The position numbers and the translations under genes are program-made. Below are positions 52,556 through 60,141 of a stretch of DNA of 64,000 nt, one piece after another. Numbering within the stretch: position 1 is the first letter of the stretch; each line of letters begins with the position of its first letter. Source of the stretch: Pseudomonas wuhanensis (GTDB taxonomy: Bacteria; Pseudomonadota; Gammaproteobacteria; Pseudomonadales; Pseudomonadaceae). The notes below the pieces were generated by a model that searched no databases, was not told the DNA's origin, and saw only the letters and a program-made list of their open reading frames with translations. The DNA lies in NCBI RefSeq assembly GCF_030687395.1, contig NZ_CP117430.1:1488001-1552000 (forward strand), given 5' to 3'.

Positions 52556-52990
52556 CTACGGTCCATCGTTCTCTCGTGTGGGAAACACCAGCACACTGTA
52601 TTTCTCTGAGGCATCTGGCTGTGCCTCAGGGAAGTAGAAATGGCGGCCATCATGGAGGGTATACCGCAGTGAGGTCCCATCCTGACTTTGAGCTACTTCC
52701 AACAGTGTATCCATGCGCCAGTCACCGGTGCCGTTGAGCCACCCAGGTGACACCAACTGTACCGACCTCACTTGGACTCCCGCTTCCGTTAGCTCCAGAA
52801 TGGACGTCAGCGCTTGCAAGCTATCCACGAACACCACGTCGTGGATCTCAAGGCCGTCCTCGCATCTGACTATCGTTGTATGAAACCAAGGTGACATCAA
52901 ATGTTGTTGAACAAAATGCCAACCTTGGTGGCCAGGCTCCAGCAGTGCTTGAGAGCCTTTCACTTCTGCCTGTCTATTGGTTATGAACAC
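52556..52990 (-). CDS. Hypothetical protein divergent from the XRE regulator
   Basis: 144 residues from GTG at 52990 with GAGGG upstream. A mixed alpha/beta protein (SPGWLNGTGDWRMDTLLEV, LRYTLHDGRHFYFP). No known domain. It shares a palindromic operator region with the XRE gene and is probably its target. Confidence 0.55.
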   Translation of the reverse strand: MFITNRQAEVKGSQALLEPGHQGWHFVQQHLMSPWFHTTIVRCEDGLEIHDVVFVDSLQALTSILELTEAGVQVRSVQLVSPGWLNGTGDWRMDTLLEVAQSQDGTSLRYTLHDGRHFYFPEAQPDASEKYSVLVFPTRENDGP

Positions 52991-53006
52991 GGCGAACCCT
53001 CAACGT

Positions 53007-53037
53007 GAACAGTATACATTGTAGTTATATACTGTTC
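53007..53037. promoter_or_regulatory. Palindromic operator between the XRE regulator and its divergent neighbour
   Basis: GAACAGTATA (53007-53016) and TATACTGTTC (53028-53037) are perfect 10-bp inverted arms with an 11-nt spacer. It lies 17 nt before the divergent start and 38 nt before the XRE start, a typical autoregulatory position. Confidence 0.75.
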
Positions 53038-53074
53038 GAAAGCGCCTTATCGTTCCTTTTGCAGGACATGCAAA

Positions 53075-53398
53075 GTGGAATTGAAAAGTGCTTTCGGGAC
53101 AGTTCTTCGGTGGCTTCGTGTGAAACAAGGCCGGACGCAGGAGGACTTTTCCACCCTTAGCAGTCGGACTTATATCAGCACATTGGAGCGAGGTCTGTAC
53201 GCTCCGACTATCGAGAAGCTCGACGACATTGCTGCTGTGCTCGGTACGCACCCCATAACGTTGATGGTCGGTAGCTATGCCCTAAAGGACAATCGTTCTG
53301 TTGCGAAAGTCCTCGAGGACGTCATTGGGGAGATCGAGCGTCTAGAGGTCGCCGAGGGCGTTTCGAAGCTACGCAAGCGTTACCCCAGAACCGAGTAG
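53075..53398 (+). CDS. XRE-family helix-turn-helix regulator
   Basis: 107 residues from GTG at 53075. The HTH covers about 5-65 (VLRWLRVKQGRTQEDFSTL, then RTYISTLERGLYAPTIEKL); a short helical C-terminus may dimerise. It is similar in size to restriction controller proteins and island repressors. It probably binds the palindrome at 53007-53037 and controls itself and the gene at 52556. Confidence 0.8.
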   Translation: MELKSAFGTVLRWLRVKQGRTQEDFSTLSSRTYISTLERGLYAPTIEKLDDIAAVLGTHPITLMVGSYALKDNRSVAKVLEDVIGEIERLEVAEGVSKLRKRYPRTE

Positions 53399-53564
53399 GC
53401 GCGAGAGCCTTGGAAACACTCGAGTAATGACTTCAAAGCGCTGTATATCACTTCGTCGGGTCGGCGCATTGGGTCGACGTAGGGATGGTTTCCAGGTGTC
53501 GATTAAAGGCCGGAAACCTACGAAGCCGGGGCAGGCCATAATTCTGTAACCCTAATTTTTGCAC

Positions 53565-53605
53565 TGTAAACCACTGTGGTTAACAAGGAATAAAAGTGGT
53601 TTACA
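53565..53605. repeat. Inverted and direct repeats next to the recombinase operon
   Basis: TGTAAACCACT (53565-53575) and AGTGGTTTACA (53595-53605) form a perfect 11-bp inverted pair. Between them GTGGTTAACA (53576-53585) repeats GTGGTTTACA (53596-53605) at a 20-bp step. Three like half-sites in 41 bp suggest a protein-binding array. The rest of the gap 53399-53697 shows nothing further. Confidence 0.55.
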
Positions 53606-53697
53606 CGGAGCAATACACGCCTCGGTTTCTAAGGATACTTCTGTACTGACCTTTCCCTCGACGCAAAGGGTGTGATTGCGCACTACGCGAAATCGAC

Positions 53698-54126
53698 CTA
53701 TCCATGCGACTTTCTTGAAGGCAGGTCGACCACCTTGCGGTCGCTCATCTTAGCCTTGAGTACACGGTTCTCGTCCGTTAGCACTTCGTTGATGGATGCG
53801 AGATTGGCGACCTTGACCCGCAATTCCTCGATCTCCTGACGGTGGGCTGCGGACTTCTTGCGTTCCGCAATCAAGTCTTGTTGTTTCACATCACGCATGG
53901 CGCGACTGGAGCGACCTTGAGCCTCTCGGATAGCCTCGGCAATTCGTGGGTAGTAGTTGTGAATCAGCGCCGTCGATACGCCCGCCTCGCGGGCGACTGC
54001 CGCGATGGTAACCTTGGATTCCCCGGTGTGGGTGCGACCCTTTTGGATGCGGAGAAGGGCGAGCTTCAGATCCTTCTCGCGATCCTCAGCAGGCTTATAG
54101 TTGGTCGCCTTGTCCTTGGATTTCAT
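53698..54126 (-). CDS. TnpC-like accessory protein of the recombinase module
   Basis: 142 residues. A TetR-like N-terminal HTH (KVTIAAVAREAGVSTALIHN, about 38-57) is followed by a coiled coil (EIEELRVKVANLASINEVLT, about 98-117). This is the plan of TnpC of Tn554-type elements, which aids the recombinases. Its start overlaps the end of the preceding recombinase by 4 nt (ATGA), so it is the last gene of the module. Confidence 0.72.
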   Translation of the reverse strand: MKSKDKATNYKPAEDREKDLKLALLRIQKGRTHTGESKVTIAAVAREAGVSTALIHNYYPRIAEAIREAQGRSSRAMRDVKQQDLIAERKKSAAHRQEIEELRVKVANLASINEVLTDENRVLKAKMSDRKVVDLPSRKSHG

Positions 54127-56012
54127 GCGATTAAAGTCTCCGGGTCCATTCCCAACTGTACCAGTACGTCACGGCAGCGATTCAGGTCGCGCTCAACGCG
54201 CTGGCGGCCGCCCTCGCCAATGTCCGGGCAATTCAGTAGCCCTTTTAGATCATCGTAGAGTCGCTGGTAGATGGCCGCGTGACCGTGTCCAATCACAGCA
54301 TGGTTGCAGTTGCCGCAGCGGGTACGCTCAAGAGTATTACCGACGCAACCGTCATTGTCCGCCGTGCACCAGGCATGGCCGTTGCTGCGAATTGCGGTGC
54401 TCTCGGCAATGGACTTCAGCATCGAGGCGTGATCCTTGAAGATCAGCAGATTCTGCGGTTCCCGCTGCCATTGCTTGAGCGCGCGGCCGTAGCCCCCGGC
54501 CAAGGGTTCGTCACCCAGCCAGTTATCGACGACGCCTAGTTTTATATCTTCCAACTCACCCTGAATATCTGCGTACAGATCAAGGTCCAGATGCTGTCCC
54601 CAGCTATCGTCTATGGCGTAGCCCAGAGACATGTCCAGCGAACAATGTGCGAAATGCTCCTTGAGGTAGCGAAGGTCACCGAAGCGGCTGTGCGCGGCGT
54701 AGTTGGCAAACTTGCGGCGGAACTGGTGGCTGGAGAGATTCCAGCTCAGTCCGCAATCCTTGGCGAATGCCTTGAAGCATACGCTCCAAGTAGTGTTGGA
54801 AAGCGTGCGCACTTGATTGCCCTCTTTCGGATCTACGCCGAGAAAGAGCGCATAGCGGTGTTTGTGCGCCTCGACGATCTGCGGATCATACGGGTTGGCG
54901 TGGCGCCGCTGAAGGATCTCGGCGGCGATCATGGCCTGATAGGGTGCGCACCAGCGCTCCATCACGCGCAGGGCACGCACAGCGGCCTGGGGGATCATCC
55001 AATCATGGATACCGACACCGGTCTTTTCCGACCGCGAGCGCATCCAGTGGTAGGCGGTGCCATGATCGTCTTGAGTGCGGTGGTGGGCACCTGACTGCAC
55101 GTAGGCCAGTTCATGGATGCGACAGCCAGAAGTGCTAGCCAGGACGATATAGCAGGCCGTGCGCAGATTGATCAGTGCCTTATTCAATGCGTTCAGACCG
55201 TCCTCCCAACCAAGGGTGCTCAGGTGGCTGTTCTTGGCCTTATTGAGACTCCGAGCACTCCGCCCCTTTCGCTGCATAGCGAGGGTTTCCAGCGCTTCGC
55301 GCAGATCAAGCAAGTGCCGGCCGCGCTCAACCTGTTGATAGGCCCGCTCGAACAGTATGCAGAACACATCATCCGGAATCAGCGGGGTCTTGCCGCTCTG
55401 GGCACTGCTGCCGGTAAGCCCCGCCATCGCCTTGGCGGAAGTTTCGGGCCAAGGATGCTGAGGCATCGGGTCGTCGGTGTAGTGGCTCAGTTCATGAATG
55501 GCTTCGACGGCCTTGAAACGGCTATGTAGTCCGCTTTGTGATAGCGGCTTGCCTTTGGATCGGCTGGGCTGCCGGTATGCCTTGCAGGCGTCCACATAGG
55601 TCGAGCAAACCAGGGGTGTCACCGCACTTAGGTAGTCGAGTTTGAATGCTTCCAGGTGGCGCAGGAATGGCCTTGCATCAGAGAAAATTTGTACCAAAGC
55701 GAGGCATTTAGGCCGAACCGCCCCATGGCGTCCACGGCGTAGGTAGCGATATAGCATCGCCTTCATCACCTCCCAAAATGCCGGTGGCGCGGTGCGGAAG
55801 TCCAGCCGTGTATGACTCGCCGGCACGTTGCTGGTGAAGCCTTCAAGTTGCCAGACGTTGTCGCGGTAGCGGCTGAGAATAACCCACTGCCCATCGACCT
55901 GAGTAGCGCTGATGATCAGGGCGTCGCGTTCGGATTCCGGGAGCCCGCGCACATCGCTCGGCTGGACAGCAAGGGGAGCCCAAGGTAGTGCCACCAAGGT
56001 GTTGTCACTCAT
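54123..56012 (-). CDS. Tyrosine recombinase, third of the trio (629 aa)
   Basis: 629 residues. Catalytic-domain signs are STSGCRIHELAYVQ (first Arg), SSHQFRRKFANYAA (H-x-x-R-R box) and FAHCSLDMSLGYAID (His and Tyr). A C-terminal cysteine cluster (CTADNDGC and RCGNCNHAVIGHGH) looks like a zinc finger. Its length is near Tn554 TnpB (630). ATGA overlaps link it to both neighbours. Confidence 0.8.
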   Translation of the reverse strand: MSDNTLVALPWAPLAVQPSDVRGLPESERDALIISATQVDGQWVILSRYRDNVWQLEGFTSNVPASHTRLDFRTAPPAFWEVMKAMLYRYLRRGRHGAVRPKCLALVQIFSDARPFLRHLEAFKLDYLSAVTPLVCSTYVDACKAYRQPSRSKGKPLSQSGLHSRFKAVEAIHELSHYTDDPMPQHPWPETSAKAMAGLTGSSAQSGKTPLIPDDVFCILFERAYQQVERGRHLLDLREALETLAMQRKGRSARSLNKAKNSHLSTLGWEDGLNALNKALINLRTACYIVLASTSGCRIHELAYVQSGAHHRTQDDHGTAYHWMRSRSEKTGVGIHDWMIPQAAVRALRVMERWCAPYQAMIAAEILQRRHANPYDPQIVEAHKHRYALFLGVDPKEGNQVRTLSNTTWSVCFKAFAKDCGLSWNLSSHQFRRKFANYAAHSRFGDLRYLKEHFAHCSLDMSLGYAIDDSWGQHLDLDLYADIQGELEDIKLGVVDNWLGDEPLAGGYGRALKQWQREPQNLLIFKDHASMLKSIAESTAIRSNGHAWCTADNDGCVGNTLERTRCGNCNHAVIGHGHAAIYQRLYDDLKGLLNCPDIGEGGRQRVERDLNRCRDVLVQLGMDPETLIA

Positions 56013-57688
56013 GCAAATAGCTCCAAGCTGTCGATCAGATCAACCGACCAGAACGGGTGCGGCAGGGTCCGGGCTCGCTCGCGGGCGTCCTCCACCGCTG
56101 CGGCCTTGAAGGTACCGCGCCGCAGCCCTTCGGCAACGATGTAGTGGTCTATCAAGCGGGGGATGTGGGCGTACTCCCGTGCCCAGCGCCGCTTGTCCAT
56201 GCGCGAGCGCTCAGCCAGCACGCGGAAGTAGAAGCTGAACAGCTTGTACAGATCCTCTGCGGTTACCGCGTAATGCTTGCAACGCAGGCAGTTCATGAAG
56301 TTCATGCAGGTCGCGCCCTCGCGCTTCGGGGCGTACTGGCCGTTCACTGGGTCGGCGCAGCGGCCCATGGGGGTGTCCTTATAGGTTGCACCGACGGTCC
56401 GAGTTAGCAACTCCTGCACCATTACCTCGCCCATGAACTGCCAGTTGCGACGGGCATACTCGTCGGGTGCCAGGTAGCTTTGGTCGGCCACCCTCGGGGT
56501 ATTGCCGAGCGCAGCGGCGGTGGTCGCCAAATCGCCGTCGGTAAGCTCGAAGATGCGGTTGGCGAAGGTCTTGCGCAGGCGTGAGATGTTGATGCGCAGG
56601 GGCTTATCGTCACTGTCGGTCAGACCATGCTCGGTTACGAGGCGGTTTATCGACCTAGCCAACGTTTCTGGTATCAGCGTCGTGACTGTACCGAAACCCT
56701 TGCGATTGCGTATGCGATACAGCCACACGCGCCCCTTGAGGTCGGCTGGAGCCTCTGCGTCCAATGACTCGGTCAGGGCCATCACGCGGCGGATCAAGCG
56801 CTCGACGTTGGTTCTCACGTTCGGCGTGGACTCTAGAAGACGCTCAGTGTCTGACTCGGCTCGCAGCGCCACTTTACTGGTGTTGTAGCCACGTCGCTTC
56901 CACAGTACTAGGAACACGGTGTTGTCCTTGGGGTGTGGGCGCAGGCAGTCACGACCCATTTCCAGCAGTGGCGTGGTATTGCGTCCGGTGTGCAGCGCCA
57001 CGACCAGCAGGGCGTAGACCAGCAGATCGCTGGTCACAGGCTCGTCGTCAGCCCAGATCGGCTTGATGGCCTGCCTGAGCGCCACAGTGAACGCTTGCCG
57101 CTCGCGTTTGGACAGCCCCGTCTCGCCCTTGGCCTTGCGGTTGATGTTTGGGAAGGGGTTATGGGGGAAGGTGGTCCCATCGCCGGAGGTGACGAGATGG
57201 ATTAGCCCACGCCGCCCCAAGGCGAGCAACACGGGCTTGGTCTGCGAGTAGAGGGTTTTCTGACTGATAGTCGCCACGCCCAACCCAGCCAAATGTCCGA
57301 GATAGCCGTCGATCAAGTCCCGGTTCACATCGGACATGGCCAAGTCACGGCCGATAGCCGTCGCCCGCAGCACGCAGCAGTCGAAAAAATTGCGCAGCCC
57401 ATTTTGGCAGTAGCCAGCGACGGTGCTAATCGCGATGGTGCCTTCTTGGCCGGCGAGGAAGCGTTTAATTTGGCACTGGCAGGCGTAGGTGATGGAGTCA
57501 ATGCCAGCGCCGTACCAGCGGGCAAAGTCGAAACTACGGCTGTTGGAGGCGTTCCGCCCGAACGTGACCGTGGTATTCGTCGGAGGGATGGTATCGGGCA
57601 GAATCACCACATTGCCTGCTATGTCGCGGCTGTGCTCGACTTGCGGGACGCTGAGGTCGGTCTTAGTAAATACCTTGCGCTTGCCCAT
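56009..57688 (-). CDS. Tyrosine recombinase, second of the trio (559 aa)
   Basis: 559 residues. VALHTGRNTTPLLEMG gives the first Arg; SRLRKTFANRIF is a diverged H-x-x-R box with Ser for His; and LGNTPRVADQSYLAP carries a candidate Tyr. A cysteine cluster (CMNFMNCLRCKHY, near 465-477) suggests a zinc site. The altered His box means it may be catalytically different from its partners. It overlaps the first recombinase (TGATG). Confidence 0.78.
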   Translation of the reverse strand: MGKRKVFTKTDLSVPQVEHSRDIAGNVVILPDTIPPTNTTVTFGRNASNSRSFDFARWYGAGIDSITYACQCQIKRFLAGQEGTIAISTVAGYCQNGLRNFFDCCVLRATAIGRDLAMSDVNRDLIDGYLGHLAGLGVATISQKTLYSQTKPVLLALGRRGLIHLVTSGDGTTFPHNPFPNINRKAKGETGLSKRERQAFTVALRQAIKPIWADDEPVTSDLLVYALLVVALHTGRNTTPLLEMGRDCLRPHPKDNTVFLVLWKRRGYNTSKVALRAESDTERLLESTPNVRTNVERLIRRVMALTESLDAEAPADLKGRVWLYRIRNRKGFGTVTTLIPETLARSINRLVTEHGLTDSDDKPLRINISRLRKTFANRIFELTDGDLATTAAALGNTPRVADQSYLAPDEYARRNWQFMGEVMVQELLTRTVGATYKDTPMGRCADPVNGQYAPKREGATCMNFMNCLRCKHYAVTAEDLYKLFSFYFRVLAERSRMDKRRWAREYAHIPRLIDHYIVAEGLRRGTFKAAAVEDARERARTLPHPFWSVDLIDSLELFA

Positions 57689-58836
57689 CAGGCCGCCTCC
57701 GCCAATGCGTTCAACTCATCGTCATAGGCCAGCACCGCCTCGTCGGCTATTTCGTTGACCAAGTGCAGGTACACCATGGTTGTCTGAATCGAACTGTGGC
57801 CGAGTTGCCGCTGAACGAACACCAGAGGCTCCAACCCGCTCGCAGGGTTACGCTGAAGGCTGACCAGGGTATGGGTGGCATAAGTATGCCGAAGCATGTG
57901 CGTATGGACTTTGATTCCAGCCCGCTTGCCGGTCTCGCTGATGATCCGGTTGAGGCTCTTGCCGTCGTCACCATAGGGTTCCCCGGACTGGTTAAGGAAC
58001 AACGCCTTTTGTGGGGTCTTGCTTAGCGAGGCGCGCTCGCCGCGCACCTTCGTCACATAGCGATAGAGTTCAGCCATGAATTTGCGGCTGACGTAAATAT
58101 CCCGCGGCTTGCTGCCCTTAGTCACCATACCGCTGCCGTCGAACGGATCGAGCCGAATGCGGAGGTTGCGTTCGGTTCGTGCTGCCTTGTCCGGGTCGAA
58201 AACATAGGCCAGCGGGAAGGCGGCGATTTCCTCGCGGCGCAGACCCGTATGCAGCCCTAGGCGCATCATCATTCGGTGATGGGGGTTCTCCACTGCGGCC
58301 AAGAGCGACTTGATCTCGGCCATGCTCAGAAACTTAGGCAGGGTCTTGTGGCTACGTGGCATTACATCGTTTGCCATGGCCTTGCCGCCACTGGCATCGA
58401 CATGGGCAAGGAAACTTGTTTGGCACCTTACGGCGCGCTCTTCATAAGCGAAGGGCAGGCGCTTCACCCACCCCTCTTTCAGTGCGAATTCATAAAACTT
58501 GCAGATATAAGTCAAACGCTGGCGAGTGGTGTTCGGTGCCAGCGCGCACGCCTCCAGGCAGTAATCTCGGTAGGCCGCCACAAGGCTCTTGGCCTCGCCA
58601 CGATCCACGTCGCGCCAGTCAATCTCATGAGCCTCGAGGAAGCTGAAGAAATCGTACAGCGCGCGTCCGGTACTGGGCCAGGAACGCTTCGAGCCGATGA
58701 CCCCGCGAAGCAGGTAGTGCCGAAAGAACTGATTGGCCGGAACGCAACTCTCCATCGAGTCCCATAGCAGAATGGGAAACCCTGGATAAGGTTGCCCTGC
58801 GATCACCAAATCCCCTGTAGCCCACACAAGCTCCAT
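57688..58836 (-). CDS. Tyrosine recombinase, first of the trio (382 aa)
   Basis: 382 residues with a complete catalytic set: GLHTGLRREEI (Arg), HTHMLRHTYATH (H-x-x-R), LGHSSIQTTMVYLH (His and Tyr). The N-terminal SAM-like core-binding domain covers about 35-130. It is probably the main integrase. The start is 142 nt from the right island junction, the usual place for an integrase beside its attachment site. Confidence 0.85.
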   Translation of the reverse strand: MELVWATGDLVIAGQPYPGFPILLWDSMESCVPANQFFRHYLLRGVIGSKRSWPSTGRALYDFFSFLEAHEIDWRDVDRGEAKSLVAAYRDYCLEACALAPNTTRQRLTYICKFYEFALKEGWVKRLPFAYEERAVRCQTSFLAHVDASGGKAMANDVMPRSHKTLPKFLSMAEIKSLLAAVENPHHRMMMRLGLHTGLRREEIAAFPLAYVFDPDKAARTERNLRIRLDPFDGSGMVTKGSKPRDIYVSRKFMAELYRYVTKVRGERASLSKTPQKALFLNQSGEPYGDDGKSLNRIISETGKRAGIKVHTHMLRHTYATHTLVSLQRNPASGLEPLVFVQRQLGHSSIQTTMVYLHLVNEIADEAVLAYDDELNALAEAA

Positions 58837-58977
58837 CTGCCGTCCTCTGTGCTAATCAGAATCTCAATCACTTTGTCTGCTCTGACCAGTTAGGGGATTA
58901 GATCGGCCCTAAAGCGCATGAGCTTCTAAGTGTCTGTTTCTAATATCACAGCAATCTAACGCTTTCCAAGTGCCAGA

Positions 58978-60141
58978 TCATAAGGCGTTCCTCAAGGTTT
59001 GCAGGTGGGCGACCTGACGGCTGAATTCAGCGCTGGACAGCCGCTGCTTCGGTCGCGGGCTCATGGCCTGGCTGATGGCGCGTGTGGGTTGGCCAGTCAG
59101 GCGTGCGAGCACCAGCCATTGTTCGGCGACGCCGAGTTGTTCAAAACCGGGGTGACGGTGACGGACACGCCGCAGGATGTCTTGTTGCAAGGCTTGCAAC
59201 AGGCTGTGCTGACCGTTGTGACGGAGCATGAAATCGGCGCTGGCACGCAGGTGTTCCTGGAGCTGGCGGCGGGCTCTCGTGGCCGGCTCCAGCAATGGGC
59301 CGTTACGCACGCCAACATGCCAGAACCCGAAAACGATCAAGGCGATCAGGGCCACCAGGGCTTGCGGAAAATAGCGCCACAGCAACGTCAGCAAGCTGTC
59401 GTGATCGGTATTGAACAGCAAGGTCACGTCTGTGTCGGCCGTCAGGTACCACAGCAGCCAGGCGTTGTCGTACTGGTCGATGGCCGGGGTTTTCCAGAGG
59501 TCGGCGTCGGTGACCACGGTGATCGAACCCTGCCCGTGACTCAGCTGCATCATGTGCGTGGCCTTGCCGCTGTTGGCCCAGGCCTGGGCGAGGTTTTTCG
59601 GGTCGTCGAGGTGGAACGCGGTATCGAAGCTGAAGTAGGCCGGCGCCTCCTCGTTTTCCAGGTAGAGCTTGGTCAGTTTGGGGTAAGGATCGTCGACAGG
59701 ATCGGGCGGCGGCTCCTTGAGGTCTTTGCTCAGGGATTGGTGCAACTGCACCCGGTCGAGCAGCAGATCATTGCTCTGCCCGGTCTTTTCATCCCACAGG
59801 GCTTCGGCGACGAATAAAAGACGTCCACCGGCGCGGGTCCAGTTCAATACCTGATTCACCTGTCGCGGCGACATGTTCGACCGATCGCCGAGCAACAACA
59901 AACTGCGCTGATGAGGCTCGAGAGTCGGCAAGATATCGAGGCTGTTGGCATGGCTGACGGTCAGGCCCTGTTTACGCAGAAAATGCTCGGCCGCCAGGTA
60001 GGGATTGGCCTGGGCTTCCGGGGATGGGCCGTGATCGATTTCTGCTGGATAGGGTATGGCCTTGAAATACAGGTAAACACTCAGCGCACACACTAGCAGG
60101 GCGATCAACGCACCGACTGAAAGCCACAAACGCCGGTTCAA
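58978..60141 (-). CDS. DUF4350 domain membrane protein
   Basis: 387 residues with membrane helices near 8-29 and 255-275, and a periplasmic DUF4350 domain between them (LLLGDRSNMSPRQVNQVLNW). It belongs to the MoxR operon; the start overlaps the DUF4129 gene by ATGA. Its last codons contain GAGGA, which served as the ribosome site of moxR before the island split them. The TGA stop is the left-behind half of that overlap. Confidence 0.85.
   Translation of the reverse strand: MNRRLWLSVGALIALLVCALSVYLYFKAIPYPAEIDHGPSPEAQANPYLAAEHFLRKQGLTVSHANSLDILPTLEPHQRSLLLLGDRSNMSPRQVNQVLNWTRAGGRLLFVAEALWDEKTGQSNDLLLDRVQLHQSLSKDLKEPPPDPVDDPYPKLTKLYLENEEAPAYFSFDTAFHLDDPKNLAQAWANSGKATHMMQLSHGQGSITVVTDADLWKTPAIDQYDNAWLLWYLTADTDVTLLFNTDHDSLLTLLWRYFPQALVALIALIVFGFWHVGVRNGPLLEPATRARRQLQEHLRASADFMLRHNGQHSLLQALQQDILRRVRHRHPGFEQLGVAEQWLVLARLTGQPTRAISQAMSPRPKQRLSSAEFSRQVAHLQTLRNAL

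Larger units (their letters stand above)
36842..58980. mobile_element. Genomic island of about 22 kb with three-recombinase module and defence cargo
   Basis: The RDD-SpoIIM-DUF4129-DUF4350 genes (63368 to 58978) and moxR-DUF58 (36844 to 34363) form one operon elsewhere in Pseudomonas but are separated here. On the operon strand the DUF4350 gene ends GCCTT-ATGA and moxR begins ATGA-GTGAACAG, so both sides share ATGA and the uninterrupted operon is rebuilt by joining them. GAGGA, 8 nt before the DUF4350 terminal ATGA, is the orphaned moxR ribosome site. Recombinases sit at the right end with the first start 142 nt from the junction. There is no tRNA at either edge. Ends are inferred, and the crossover could be a few bases away. 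Confidence 0.82.

Noticed and set aside
52556..52737. 82-codon plus-strand frame (starting near 52489) overlapping the 144-residue gene
   Set aside because: It opposes the better-supported minus-strand gene, which has its own GAGGG ribosome site and operator.
58837..58977. tRNA or tmRNA fragment as island attachment site
   Set aside because: No cloverleaf or CCA-ending segment is visible at either island edge; the junction falls on a protein-gene overlap instead.
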